NCBI GenBank assembly: GCA_035625025.1
Contig: DASPQJ010000054.1
Span: forward strand, 75,161-139,160
Reading direction: 5' to 3'
Source of the DNA: Bog-793 sp035625025
GTDB taxonomy: Bacteria; Actinomycetota; Acidimicrobiia; Acidimicrobiales; Bog-793
Length of the DNA: 64,000 nt
Shown here in pieces: positions 50,667 through 59,876 of this stretch. The notes under the pieces were generated by a model. It ran no database searches, was not told where the DNA came from, and saw only the letters and a program-made list of their open reading frames with translations. How positions within the stretch are numbered: the stretch's first letter is position 1; the number at the start of each line of letters is the position of its first letter. A program made the translations under genes and the position numbers.

Positions 50667-51074
50667 ATGACCCCTCCTGGAGGCCTCCGTCCCTCGCCCC
50701 GGGCCGTCTACGTGATCTCGATTGCGGCGGAGCTTGCCGGCGTGCACCCGCAGACGCTGCGGATCTACGAGCGCCGGGGACTCCTCGACCCGGAACGGAC
50801 CGGAGGCGGGAGCCGACGCTACTCGGACTCGGACATCGCGCAGCTGCGTCGGATCCACGAGCTCACGAGTGCCGGAGTGAATCTCGAGGGCGTGCGGCGG
50901 ATCCTCGCGCTCGAGGCCGAAACGGCCCGCCTGCAGGCCGAACTCGACGCCGCCCAGGCCGCGGGGCGAGAAGCCGTGTTGCGCACCCACCGTGAGTACC
51001 GCCGGGATCTCGTTCCGGTTCGCGGCGAGCAGCTGCCGGCGACGCGCCGTCCCGAGGTGCGGAGGATCGACTGA
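50667..51074 (+). CDS. hspR: HspR-type MerR family repressor
   Basis: 135 residues. MerR-family helix-turn-helix at residues 14-85: VISIAAELAGVHPQTLRIYE, RRGLL, GGGSRRYSDSDIAQLRRIHEL and AGVNLEGVRRIL. A short coiled coil (ETARLQAELDAAQAA) follows, then a tail without cysteines. Position in the dnaK operon after dnaJ is characteristic of HspR, the actinobacterial heat-shock repressor that uses DnaK as corepressor and binds HAIR sites. Its stop overlaps the clpB start (TGATG). Confidence 0.92.
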   Translation: MTPPGGLRPSPRAVYVISIAAELAGVHPQTLRIYERRGLLDPERTGGGSRRYSDSDIAQLRRIHELTSAGVNLEGVRRILALEAETARLQAELDAAQAAGREAVLRTHREYRRDLVPVRGEQLPATRRPEVRRID

Positions 51075-53563
51075 TGGCACTGGACCCGAATCGCTGGACG
51101 CTGAAGACCCAGGAGGCGGTAGCGGAGGCGTCGCGCCACGCCACCGAGGCACACCACGCCGAGGTGACCCCCGCCCACGTGCTCTTGGCTGCACTCGGAC
51201 AACCCGACGGGCTCGCGCTGGCACTGCTCGAGCGCCTCGGGGTCGATCCCGGCAAGACGCGGGATCGGCTGAACGCCACCCTCGGGGGGCTTCCCCGGGC
51301 CTACGGCGGAAAAGGCCCGGAACTCGCCAAGGTGCTGGTCGAAGCGTTCGAGCAGGCCGACCAGAGCCGACGCGAGATGGGCGACAATTACCTGTCGCTC
51401 GAGCACCTGTTGCTCGCTCTCGCCGGCGATCTCGGAGTGGACCGGGCGCAACTTCTCGAGGCCATCCGTCAGGTGCGCGGTTCGCACCGCGTGACCTCGC
51501 CGGAGCCCGAGGACACCTACCGCGCGCTCGAACGCTACGGGCGCGACCTCACCGAGCTCGCCCGCCGGGGCAAGCTCGACCCGGTCATCGGCCGGGACGA
51601 GGAGATCCGCCGCGTCATCCAGGTGCTCTCGCGCCGCACGAAGAACAACCCCGTCCTCATCGGCGATCCCGGCGTCGGCAAGACGGCGATCGTCGAGGGT
51701 CTCGCCAACCGGATCGTCGTCAGCGACGTTCCCGAGGGCATGCGGGACAAGCGCATCGTCGCGCTCGACCTGTCGGCGATGGTCGCCGGGGCGAAGTACC
51801 GGGGCGAGTTCGAGAAACGCCTGCGGGCCGTGCTACGCGAGATCGCGGATTCCGAAGGTGAAGTCATCACTTTCCTCGACGAGCTGCACACGATCGTCGG
51901 GGCCGGGGCGGCCGAGGGCGCGATGGACGCCGGCAACATCATCAAACCGATGCTCGCCCGAGGCGAGCTTCATCTCATCGGCGCGACAACGCTTGACGAG
52001 TACCGCGAGCACATCGAGAAGGACGCCGCGCTGGAGCGGCGCTTCCAGCCGATCTACGTCGGGCCGCCGTCGGTCGAGAACACGATCGCGATCCTGCGCG
52101 GGCTGAAGGAGCGCTACGAGGTGCACCATGGCGTGCGAATCCAGGACACCGCGCTCGTCGCCGCGGCGGTGCTCTCGGACCGCTACGTCACTGGTCGATA
52201 CCTGCCGGACAAGGCGATCGACCTCATCGACGAGGCGGCGAGCCGGTTGCGCATCGAGATCGACTCGATGCCGACCGAGATTGACGTGATCACTCGCCGG
52301 ATTCGCCAGCTCGAGATCGAGCAGGTTGCCCTGGGAAAAGAGATCGATCCCGCCTCGATCGAGAGACGCGAGAGAATCGCGACCGAGCTCGCCGACCTGC
52401 ACGACAGCGAGCGCGCCATGACCGCGCACTGGCAGGCGGAAAAGGATGCCATCGCCGCCATCCGCGCCTTGAAGGGTCGGCTCGAGGCGCGCCGTGGCGA
52501 GGCCGAGCGCTTCGAACGCGAAGGCGACCTCGGCGCCGCGGCAGCGATCCGCTACGGCGAGATCCCCGAGATCGAGGGCGAGATCACGACGGCCACCGCC
52601 AAGCTCGCCGAGCTGCAGGCCAGTCAGAGGATGCTGAAAGAGGAGGTCGACGCCGAGGACGTCGCCGAGGTCGTCTCGCGTTGGACAGGCGTGCCGGTCA
52701 CCCGGCTCCTCGAGGGCGAGGTCGTCAAGCTCGTCCGGATGGAGGACGTTCTCCACCGGCGTGTCGTGGGACAGGACGAAGCAGTCCGCGTCGTCGCCAA
52801 CGCCATCCGGCGGAGCCGGGCCGGACTCGCGGACCCGCAGCGTCCGATCGGCTCGTTCTTCTTCCTCGGCCCGACTGGTGTCGGCAAGACGGAGCTCGCC
52901 CGGGCGCTCGCGGAGTTCCTCTTCGACGATGAACGGGCGATGATCCGGATCGACATGGGTGAATACCAGGAGAAGCACACCGTTTCCCGTCTCGTCGGGG
53001 CTCCTCCGGGCTACGTGGGCTACGAGGAGGGTGGTCAGCTCACCGAGGCCGTCCGGCGACGTCCGTACTCGGTGGTGCTGCTCGATGAGATCGAGAAGGC
53101 ACACCCGGACGTGTTCAACGTGCTGCTGCAGGTTCTTGACGACGGCCGTCTCACCGACGGCCAGGGCCGTACCGTGGACTTCACGAACACCGTCCTTGTC
53201 ATGACCTCGAACCTGCAAGGCGAACCGATCGAGTTCTTCAAGCCGGAGTTCGTCAACCGCATCGACGAGATCGTCCATTTCCGCGAGCTCGATCGCACGG
53301 ACATCGCGGCGATCGTCGAGATCCAGCTCAGCGTGCTGGAGCACCGGCTCGCCGCGCGCGGACTCGGCCTCGACGTCTCGCCGGAGGCGAAGTCACTTCT
53401 CGCTGAGCTCGGCTACGACCCCCAGTTTGGCGCCCGGCCGATTCGGAGGGTCATCCAACGCGAAATCGGTGACCCGCTGGCCCTCGCGCTACTGGAGGGA
53501 CGGTACCGGGACGGGTCGCAGGTGCGCGTCGACGTCGCCGACGGGAAGTTCTTTTTCGGCTGA
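51074..53563 (+). CDS. clpB: Disaggregase ClpB
   Basis: 829 residues. Hexameric AAA+ unfoldase that rescues aggregates with DnaK. The N domain covers 1-145; Walker A of the first ring is GDPGVGKTAIVEG, near residue 200. A coiled-coil middle domain follows (residues about 405-520). The second ring has GPTGVGKTELARALAE and MGEYQEKHTVSRLVGAPPGY (cores EKHTVSRL and GAPPGY). The second-ring segment after MTSNL is shortened to QGEPIEFFKPEFVNRID, about nine residues shorter than in mycobacterial ClpB and more than 20 shorter than in Escherichia coli. Last gene of the heat-shock operon. Confidence 0.95.
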   Translation: MALDPNRWTLKTQEAVAEASRHATEAHHAEVTPAHVLLAALGQPDGLALALLERLGVDPGKTRDRLNATLGGLPRAYGGKGPELAKVLVEAFEQADQSRREMGDNYLSLEHLLLALAGDLGVDRAQLLEAIRQVRGSHRVTSPEPEDTYRALERYGRDLTELARRGKLDPVIGRDEEIRRVIQVLSRRTKNNPVLIGDPGVGKTAIVEGLANRIVVSDVPEGMRDKRIVALDLSAMVAGAKYRGEFEKRLRAVLREIADSEGEVITFLDELHTIVGAGAAEGAMDAGNIIKPMLARGELHLIGATTLDEYREHIEKDAALERRFQPIYVGPPSVENTIAILRGLKERYEVHHGVRIQDTALVAAAVLSDRYVTGRYLPDKAIDLIDEAASRLRIEIDSMPTEIDVITRRIRQLEIEQVALGKEIDPASIERRERIATELADLHDSERAMTAHWQAEKDAIAAIRALKGRLEARRGEAERFEREGDLGAAAAIRYGEIPEIEGEITTATAKLAELQASQRMLKEEVDAEDVAEVVSRWTGVPVTRLLEGEVVKLVRMEDVLHRRVVGQDEAVRVVANAIRRSRAGLADPQRPIGSFFFLGPTGVGKTELARALAEFLFDDERAMIRIDMGEYQEKHTVSRLVGAPPGYVGYEEGGQLTEAVRRRPYSVVLLDEIEKAHPDVFNVLLQVLDDGRLTDGQGRTVDFTNTVLVMTSNLQGEPIEFFKPEFVNRIDEIVHFRELDRTDIAAIVEIQLSVLEHRLAARGLGLDVSPEAKSLLAELGYDPQFGARPIRRVIQREIGDPLALALLEGRYRDGSQVRVDVADGKFFFG

Positions 53564-53640
53564 ATCTCGGAATCTCCCGAATCCCAGGGTGCCTGGAACT
53601 GGCCAGTAGGATCGGGGTGGTCGAGCCGGAGGGGAGCCTG

Positions 53641-54921
53641 GTGCCCGCGACCGTCGTGGTCGGTACCCAGTGGGGCGACGAGGGTAAGGGGAAGCTGACT
53701 GACCTTCTCGCCCGGGACATGCGGCTCGTCGTCCGTTACCAGGGTGGGCACAACGCCGGCCACACGATCGTCGTCGGAGGCGAGACCTTCGCGCTCCAGC
53801 TCGTCCCGAGCGGCGTTCTCTACCCCGACACGGTGCCAGTGATCGGCAACGGCGTCGTCGTCGACCCCGCTGTTCTGGTCGCCGAGTGCGACGCGCTGGA
53901 GGCACGGGGCATCGACACGAGCCGGCTCGTCGTCTCCGGCAACGCCCATCTGATCATGCCGTACCACTACGAGCTCGACCGGGCAACAGAACGGTCGCTC
54001 GGCAAGAACAAGCTCGGTACGACGAAACGCGGTATCGGACCCGCCTACGCCGACAAGGCGGCTCGGATCGGGTTGCGCGTCCAGGACCTGCTCGACGAGA
54101 AGATCTTCCGGCAGAAACTCGACGTGGTGTTGCGCGAGAAGAACCTCGTCCTGACGAAGGTCTTCAATCGACTGGCGCTCGACGGGCGGGAGATCGAGCG
54201 CCGGTATCTCGAGGAACTCGCGCCGCGGATCGCGCCGATGATCGGCGACACGGTCGCGCTCGTGCACGAGGCCCTTGACGCTGGCGACAACATCATGCTC
54301 GAGGGCGCACAGGCGACCTACCTCGACCTCGACCACGGGACGTACCCCTATGTCACTTCCTCGAACCCGACCGCCGGCGGAGCGTGCTCCGGGAGCGGCA
54401 TCGGGCCCCGGGACATCAGCCGCGTCGTTGGGATCGCCAAGTCCTACGTCACGCGTGTCGGCGCCGGTCCCTTCCCGACCGAGGTCGGCGGGGATCTCGC
54501 GGATCTGCTCGTCGAGCGCGGTCACGAGTACGGAACGAACACGGGCCGGCGCCGTCGCCCCGGCTGGCTCGATCTCGTGATGCTCCGCCACGCCGTGCGG
54601 TTGAATTCGGTCTCCGAGATCGCGCTGACCAAGCTCGACGTGCTCTCCGCCCTTGACAGGGTGAAACTCTGCGTCGCCTACGAGTACGAGGGCGAGCGTC
54701 TCACCCGGGTGCCCTACCACCAGTCGGTCCTTCACCGCGTCCTTCCCGTGTATGAGGAATTGCCGGGTTGGGGCAAGGACCTTTCCGTTGTCACCGAGAT
54801 GGATGACCTGCCGGGGGCAGCCCGCGACTACGTCCGGCTGATCGCCGAATACGCCAAGGTGCCGGTCTCTTACGTCGGGGTCGGGCCCGGTCGCGAGCAG
54901 TACGTGCGGTTCGCGGCGTGA
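53641..54921 (+). CDS. purA: Adenylosuccinate synthetase
   Basis: 426 residues from GTG at 53641, preceded closely by GGAGGGGAG; a longer frame from GTG 53617 lacks a good site. Converts IMP and aspartate to adenylosuccinate using GTP. Motifs: VVVGTQWGDEGKGKLTDLL, GGHNAGHTI, GTTKRGIGPAYADK and SVSEIALTKLDVLS. First gene of the tight purine cluster; the purD start overlaps its stop (GTGA). The 77-base gap after clpB may carry its promoter. Confidence 0.96.
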   Translation: MPATVVVGTQWGDEGKGKLTDLLARDMRLVVRYQGGHNAGHTIVVGGETFALQLVPSGVLYPDTVPVIGNGVVVDPAVLVAECDALEARGIDTSRLVVSGNAHLIMPYHYELDRATERSLGKNKLGTTKRGIGPAYADKAARIGLRVQDLLDEKIFRQKLDVVLREKNLVLTKVFNRLALDGREIERRYLEELAPRIAPMIGDTVALVHEALDAGDNIMLEGAQATYLDLDHGTYPYVTSSNPTAGGACSGSGIGPRDISRVVGIAKSYVTRVGAGPFPTEVGGDLADLLVERGHEYGTNTGRRRRPGWLDLVMLRHAVRLNSVSEIALTKLDVLSALDRVKLCVAYEYEGERLTRVPYHQSVLHRVLPVYEELPGWGKDLSVVTEMDDLPGAARDYVRLIAEYAKVPVSYVGVGPGREQYVRFAA

Positions 54922-56177
54922 CCGTCTGCATCGTCGGATCCGGCGCTCGGGAACACGCGCTCGCGCTTGCCTGCGCGCGCACGACCGACGTCGTCGTCAC
55001 CCCGGGAAACCCCGGGATCCAGGGTCGTTCGCCGGAAGGACACCGGCTGCGGTCGACGGAAGAGCCCCCCGAAGAGATCGAGGCCGACCTCGTCGTCGTG
55101 GGACCGGAGGTGCCGCTCGTCGAGGGCCTTGCCGATCGCCTGCGCGGCTTGGGAAGACCCGTCTTTGGTCCCGGGGCGGACGGTGCTTGCCTCGAAGGAT
55201 CCAAGGCGTTCATGAAGAAGCTCGTCGAGGCGGCTGGAGTGCCGACGGCCCGCTTCGCCGTCTTCGACCGCCTCGACGACGCGGTCAAGCACCTACGCCG
55301 CGGGCCGGGTCCCTACGTCGTCAAGACCGACGGGTTGGCCGCCGGCAAGGGGGTGCTCGTCACCGACGATCTCGACCGAGCCGAGCGCGACGTGGCGGCG
55401 AAACTCTCCGGCGAGGCATTCGGCGCGTCCGGCCGACGCATCGTGATCGAGGAGGCGCTGGCGGGGCGGGAGGCTTCGTTGCTCGCGGTGTGCGATGGGG
55501 TGCGGGCGGTCGCGCTCCCGGTCGCCCGGGACTATAAACGCGCCCTCGATCATGATCTCGGTCCGAACACCGGCGGGATGGGCGCCTGTTCGCCGGTTCC
55601 GTTCGTTTCCGGCGCCGACCTCGACGCGGCGATGGACCGGATCGTTTTGCCGACACTCGCGGAGCTCCGGCGCCGGGGGATCGACTACAGGGGCGTGCTC
55701 TACGCGGGACTGATGCTCGGTGAGGAAGGGCCACGGCTCGTCGAGTTCAACGTCCGGTTCGGAGATCCTGAGACCGAGGTCGTGTTGCCGCGTGTCGAGG
55801 GCGATTTCGCGGGGCTCCTCGCCGCCGCTGCCGCAGGATCGGTGCCCGAAGTGGTCGGCTGCGCGCCGCTGGCGGCGGTCTGCGTCGTCGCCGCGGCTCA
55901 GGGTTACCCCTCGAAGGCACGAAGCGGTGATCCAATAGGCGGTCTCGACGCGGCCGGTGCCGTGGAGGGCGTGACCGTCTTGCACGCCGGAACCCGTCTC
56001 GGCCCGGACGGGGTGCTGAGAACGGCTGGCGGACGGGTGCTCGCCGTGACGGCGGTGGCACCGACGGTCGATGAGGCTCGTGAGCGTGCCTACGCGGCAA
56101 TGGGCGCGGTCAAAATCGACGGTATCCAGTACCGGCGCGACATCGCCGTGTTCGACAATGGGCGGAGAGCGTCGTGA
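54918..56177 (+). CDS. purD: Phosphoribosylamine-glycine ligase
   Basis: 419 residues from GTG at 54918, overlapping purA. ATP-grasp enzyme of step 2 of purine synthesis. Motifs: VCIVGSGAREHALALAC at the N terminus, GPEVPLVEGLADRLR, YVVKTDGLAAGKGVLV and ALDHDLGPNTGGMGA; VEFNVRFGDPETEVVLPR closes the ATP-grasp core. Full length and intact. Its stop overlaps the purB start by four bases. Confidence 0.96.
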   Translation: MTVCIVGSGAREHALALACARTTDVVVTPGNPGIQGRSPEGHRLRSTEEPPEEIEADLVVVGPEVPLVEGLADRLRGLGRPVFGPGADGACLEGSKAFMKKLVEAAGVPTARFAVFDRLDDAVKHLRRGPGPYVVKTDGLAAGKGVLVTDDLDRAERDVAAKLSGEAFGASGRRIVIEEALAGREASLLAVCDGVRAVALPVARDYKRALDHDLGPNTGGMGACSPVPFVSGADLDAAMDRIVLPTLAELRRRGIDYRGVLYAGLMLGEEGPRLVEFNVRFGDPETEVVLPRVEGDFAGLLAAAAAGSVPEVVGCAPLAAVCVVAAAQGYPSKARSGDPIGGLDAAGAVEGVTVLHAGTRLGPDGVLRTAGGRVLAVTAVAPTVDEARERAYAAMGAVKIDGIQYRRDIAVFDNGRRAS

Positions 56178-57502
56178 TCGGCCGGTACGCGCTTCCCGAG
56201 ATGGCGGAGTTGTTCACCGACGAGGCGCGCTTTTCGCTCTGGCTCGAGATCGAGTTGCTCGCCGTCGAGGGGTGGTCGAAGCTCGGCGTCGTGACGGCGG
56301 AGGCCGCCCTCCGAGCGCGGCAACGGGCGCCGAGGGTTGACGCGGCTTTCGTCGCCGCCGTTGCCGAGCGTGAGAGTGTGACGGACCACGACGTCGCCGC
56401 CTTCGTCGACGTCGTGAGCCAGGCGATTGGTCAGCCAGAGAACGCCTGGATCCACCACGGGCTGACTTCGTCTGACGTCGTCGACACCGCGCTGTCGGTG
56501 ACGCTGTGCCGAGCCGGCGACCTCCTCGTCGGGGCAGCCGCCGGCCTCGTCGACGTGCTGAGGCGCCGTGCCACGGAGTTCGCGTCGACGCCGATCGTCG
56601 GTCGCACCCACGGCATGCACGCCGAGCCGACGACGTTCGGGGCCAAGCTCGCGCTCTTCTGCCTGCAGGCTGAACGGGACCGCATTCGGCTGGAACAGGC
56701 CCGTGCCACGGTCGCAGTCGGCAAGATCTCCGGGGCCGTCGGGACGTACTCGAACATCGACCCGGGCATCGAAGCATACGTCTGCGCGGCACTGGGGCTG
56801 ACTCCGACGCCGGCGAACCAGGTGATCGCCCGCGACCGTCACGCGCAGTTCCTCTACGCCATCGCCTCGACCGGGGCGACGATCGAGGCGATTGCCACCG
56901 AGCTGCGGCACCTCCAGCGCAGCGAGGTCGCCGAGGTCGAAGAGTCCTTCGGCGCGGGCCAGAAAGGCTCCTCGGCGATGCCCCACAAACGGAACCCGAT
57001 CACCGCCGAGCGCCTCGTGGGGATCGCGCGCGTACTTCGTGGCTACCTCGTCGCCGGGCTCGAAGACGTCACGCTCTGGCACGAGCGCGACATCTCACAT
57101 AGCTCGGTCGAGCGAATCGTCCTGCCGGACGCCAGCCAGCTCTGCTACTACGCGCTCGCGCGGGCCTCCCGCCTCGTCGACGGCCTCGTCGTTCAGGCCG
57201 ACCGGATGCGCCAGAACCTGCTCGAGGGTTCGCACGGGCTCGTGTTCTCCCAACCTGTCCTGCTCGCGCTGGTCACCGCGGGATGCGACCGAGCCGACGC
57301 CTACGAGATCGTGCAACGTGACGCCCGCCGCGCCGCTGAGGAGGGGCGATCGTTCCGGGCGGTGCTCGAGGCGGATGACCACCTGGTCGCCGCGCTCGGA
57401 GTCGAGCGCGTGAGGATCGTCCTCGACGAGGCGTTCGACCTCGAGCGGGCACTGCGGCACGCCCACCGCACGACCGACGCCCTAGGCGAGGTGGAAGGGT
57501 GA
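56174..57502 (+). CDS. purB: Adenylosuccinate lyase
   Basis: 442 residues from GTG at 56174. Acts twice in purine synthesis, cleaving SAICAR and adenylosuccinate to release fumarate. Family motifs: ENAWIHHGLTSSDVVDTALS, TPIVGRTHGMHAEPTTFG (catalytic His region) and GSSAMPHKRNPITAE (catalytic Ser loop). Intact. Overlaps purD and purC by four bases each. Confidence 0.96.
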   Translation: MIGRYALPEMAELFTDEARFSLWLEIELLAVEGWSKLGVVTAEAALRARQRAPRVDAAFVAAVAERESVTDHDVAAFVDVVSQAIGQPENAWIHHGLTSSDVVDTALSVTLCRAGDLLVGAAAGLVDVLRRRATEFASTPIVGRTHGMHAEPTTFGAKLALFCLQAERDRIRLEQARATVAVGKISGAVGTYSNIDPGIEAYVCAALGLTPTPANQVIARDRHAQFLYAIASTGATIEAIATELRHLQRSEVAEVEESFGAGQKGSSAMPHKRNPITAERLVGIARVLRGYLVAGLEDVTLWHERDISHSSVERIVLPDASQLCYYALARASRLVDGLVVQADRMRQNLLEGSHGLVFSQPVLLALVTAGCDRADAYEIVQRDARRAAEEGRSFRAVLEADDHLVAALGVERVRIVLDEAFDLERALRHAHRTTDALGEVEG

Positions 57503-58386
57503 CGCTCGAGCTCGTCTACTCCGGCAAGGTGCGCGACCTCTACGACGCCGGCGACGGTCTGTTGCTCGTCGTCGCGTCCGACCGGATCTCGGCCTACGAC
57601 TTCGTCTTTGACAAGCCGGTGCCGGACAAAGGGCGCGTGCTCACGGCGATGACGGTCTACTGGAGCGGCGAGCTCTGTTCCTTGGCGCCGACGCATCTCG
57701 TGAGCGCCGACCCCGCCCGTTTCCCGGCGGAGACGCAGGATTGGCCCGGACTCGCGGGCCGGGGGATGCTCGTCCGGCGGGCCGAGATGCTCCCGATCGA
57801 GTGCGTCGTTCGGGGCTACTTGGCCGGTTCGGCCTGGCGGGAGTACCGGGAGAGGGGAACGATGCACGGCGAGCCGCTGGCCGTGGGTCTCGTCGAGGCC
57901 TGCCGGTTGCCCGAGCCGGTCTTCACGCCGTCGACGAAGGCGGTGAAGGGGCACGACGAGAACATCAGTTTCGCTGCCGCCGCGGCCCTGATCGGCGCCG
58001 AGCTCGCGGGGCGAGTGCGACAGCTCTGTGTCGCGGCGTACACGAGGGCTGGCGCGATCGCGCTCGGACGGGGTGTCATCATCGCCGACACGAAGTTCGA
58101 GCTCGGGTTGGTCGACGGCGAGCTCACGATCTGCGACGAGATCATCACGCCGGACTCCTCGCGCCTGTGGGACGCGGCGGCCTGGGTCTCGGGGCTGGTC
58201 CCGCCCGCGTTCGACAAGCAGCCGATGCGCGACTGGGCGGCAGCGACCGGTTGGGACATGGCGTCGCCGCCTCCGCCCTTACCGGCCGAAGTCGTCGCGT
58301 CGACGCGCGCCCGCTACATCGACGCCTACGAGAGGGTCACCGGTCTGCGTTTCGCCGACTGGTGGAATGACGGGGGGGAAACGTGA
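57499..58386 (+). CDS. purC: SAICAR synthetase
   Basis: 295 residues from GTG at 57499, of the longer family form. Adds aspartate to CAIR. Motifs: LVYSGKVRDLYDAGDGLLLV, IECVVRGYLAGSAWREY, KGHDENISF and IIADTKFELGLVDGELTICDE (core IIADTKFELG). The C terminus FADWWNDGGET is variable. Intact, overlapping purB and purS by four bases. Substrate binding by the PEPVFTPSTKA loop is conserved. Confidence 0.96.
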   Translation: MTLELVYSGKVRDLYDAGDGLLLVVASDRISAYDFVFDKPVPDKGRVLTAMTVYWSGELCSLAPTHLVSADPARFPAETQDWPGLAGRGMLVRRAEMLPIECVVRGYLAGSAWREYRERGTMHGEPLAVGLVEACRLPEPVFTPSTKAVKGHDENISFAAAAALIGAELAGRVRQLCVAAYTRAGAIALGRGVIIADTKFELGLVDGELTICDEIITPDSSRLWDAAAWVSGLVPPAFDKQPMRDWAAATGWDMASPPPPLPAEVVASTRARYIDAYERVTGLRFADWWNDGGET

Positions 58387-58652
58387 ATTATGGCATCGTC
58401 GTCGAGATCCGAGGCCTCACAGGGCTGGCCGATCCCGAGGGTCTCGCCATCGAGCGGGCGCTCCCCTCGCTCGGTTTCGCCGGCGTGGAGGGCGTCCACG
58501 TGGGCAAGGTCTTCCGCTTCTCGGTCGACGCGCCCAGCGCGGCCGAGGCACGAAGAACGGCCCAGGAGATGTGTGACCGACTGCTTGCCAACCCGGTGAT
58601 CGAGCGCGCCGAGATTCGCGTCCTCGACGACCCGCCGGAGTCTTCGACGTGA
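58383..58652 (+). CDS. purS: Phosphoribosylformylglycinamidine synthase subunit PurS
   Basis: 89 residues. Small subunit that bridges PurQ and PurL in the three-part FGAM synthetase. Family pattern: LTGLADPEGLAIERALPSLG, VEGVHVGKVFRFSVDA and MCDRLLANPVIERAEI. Starts at GTG 58383 overlapping purC, and its own stop overlaps purQ. PurS is only needed where PurL is the short form, as here. Confidence 0.95.
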   Translation: MNYGIVVEIRGLTGLADPEGLAIERALPSLGFAGVEGVHVGKVFRFSVDAPSAAEARRTAQEMCDRLLANPVIERAEIRVLDDPPESST

Positions 58653-59362
58653 CGGCGGATGTCGGGATCGTCTGTTTTCCGGGGTCGAATTGCGAGCACG
58701 ATGTCGCGCAGGCGCTTCAAGGGCTTGGTGCGTCGACGCGGTTTCTCTGGCACGGCGCGGATCAGGTCGGGGAGATCGGTGCCGTCGTCATCCCGGGGGG
58801 ATTCGCGCACGGCGATTACCTCCGGCCTGGTGCGATCGCTCGCTTTTCCCCGATTATGCGGGCGGTGGCCAACTTCGCCGTCGACGGCGGTCCAGTCCTC
58901 GGGATCTGCAACGGCTTCCAGGTGCTCACCGAGGCGGGGCTGCTCCCCGGCGCGCTGACGCGCAACATCGGACTTCGGTTCATCTGTCAGACGGTCGAGT
59001 GCACGGTCGAATCGGTCGCGAGCGTGCTGACGTCAGCCGCGACGCCGGGGTCGGTGCTCCGGCTCCCGATCAACCACTACGAGGGCAACTACACCTGCGA
59101 CCCGGCGACACTCGCCGAGATCGAGGCGCGCGGCCAGATCGTGCTCCGCTATCGGGAGAACCCGAACGGCGCGATGAATGCAATCGCCGGGGTGCGGAAT
59201 CCCACGGGCAACGTCGTCGGTCTCATGCCCCACCCCGAGCGCGCCTCCGACCCGCTCGGGGTCGGGACGGACGGCGTCGTGCTCCTGCAGTCGCTGCTCG
59301 TTGCGGCGCTCGCCAGACGCGGTGTCAGCCGGCGCCCCGCGCCAGGTGACGCGGCGAGTTAG
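58649..59362 (+). CDS. purQ: FGAM synthase glutaminase subunit PurQ
   Basis: 237 residues from GTG at 58649. Class I glutamine amidotransferase supplying ammonia to PurL. The Cys nucleophile is in VLGICNGFQVLTEAGLLPG, and the His-Glu pair is in LMPHPERASDP. N-terminal VCFPGSNCEHDVAQAL is typical. Its stop overlaps, by three bases, the end of the antisense gene at 59359-59778, which separates it from purL. Confidence 0.96.
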   Translation: MTADVGIVCFPGSNCEHDVAQALQGLGASTRFLWHGADQVGEIGAVVIPGGFAHGDYLRPGAIARFSPIMRAVANFAVDGGPVLGICNGFQVLTEAGLLPGALTRNIGLRFICQTVECTVESVASVLTSAATPGSVLRLPINHYEGNYTCDPATLAEIEARGQIVLRYRENPNGAMNAIAGVRNPTGNVVGLMPHPERASDPLGVGTDGVVLLQSLLVAALARRGVSRRPAPGDAAS

Positions 59363-59778
59363 GCCCCGGCGCCTCGGTGGACACCCGCGCGACGCAGCAC
59401 CTCGGCGGGGACCCCCGCCTCGCGCCAGGTGGCGTAGTCGATGCCCTTGCGGGCGCCGTACTCGGCTGCGGCGCTGACGAAGCCCTTCTCAAGTGCCGAG
59501 ATGTCTTCCGGACCGCTTCCGGCCGACAGTCGGGCCTCGATGCTCTTGCGGCGCTGAATGAGGTGAAGTCGCTGCAGCGGATCGGCGTCCTTCAGACGGG
59601 CGGAGATTTCGTTGAGTTGCTTGCGAAGCGACTCTGCACTGGGACGACGACCTCGGCGCGGGCGATTGCGCTCGAGCGCTTCCAGGTAACGCCGCACGGC
59701 GAGCCCTTGCGTCCGGCCCGCAGCGAGCGCCGCCTTGTGCTCGGAGGTCATCGAAGTTCGCTTTCTTGGTGGTGTCAT
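59359..59778 (-). CDS. Conserved actinobacterial hypothetical protein, antisense in pur cluster
   Basis: 139 residues, helical and basic in its first half. EHKAALAAGRTQGLAVRRYLEALE and RPSAESLRKQLNEIS are followed by a basic/acidic coiled-coil-like stretch. The C-terminal part, FVSAAAEYGARKGIDYATWR and AGVPAEVLRRAGV, resembles a helix-turn-helix-like or histone-like motif seen in many uncharacterised actinobacterial proteins. I recognise the family pattern but no function is known to me. It is opposed to the purine genes and converges on purQ. The purL promoter is probably in the 98-base gap at 59779-59876. Confidence 0.8.
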   Translation of the reverse strand: MTPPRKRTSMTSEHKAALAAGRTQGLAVRRYLEALERNRPRRGRRPSAESLRKQLNEISARLKDADPLQRLHLIQRRKSIEARLSAGSGPEDISALEKGFVSAAAEYGARKGIDYATWREAGVPAEVLRRAGVHRGAGA

Positions 59779-59876
59779 AACTCCACTATGACCGCGGACA
59801 GAATCGAATGCAATACGTTAATGGCCGTTGGCAAGATTGTTCATTTCATGACGTCGTCGGGAAGGGGCAGAAGTAA

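Noticed and set aside
49206..51224. 672-residue minus-strand open frame
   Set aside because: It runs through grpE, dnaJ and hspR antisense and spans several genuine gene boundaries.
51833..53344. 503-residue minus-strand open frame opposite clpB
   Set aside because: Antisense shadow; no recognisable domain.
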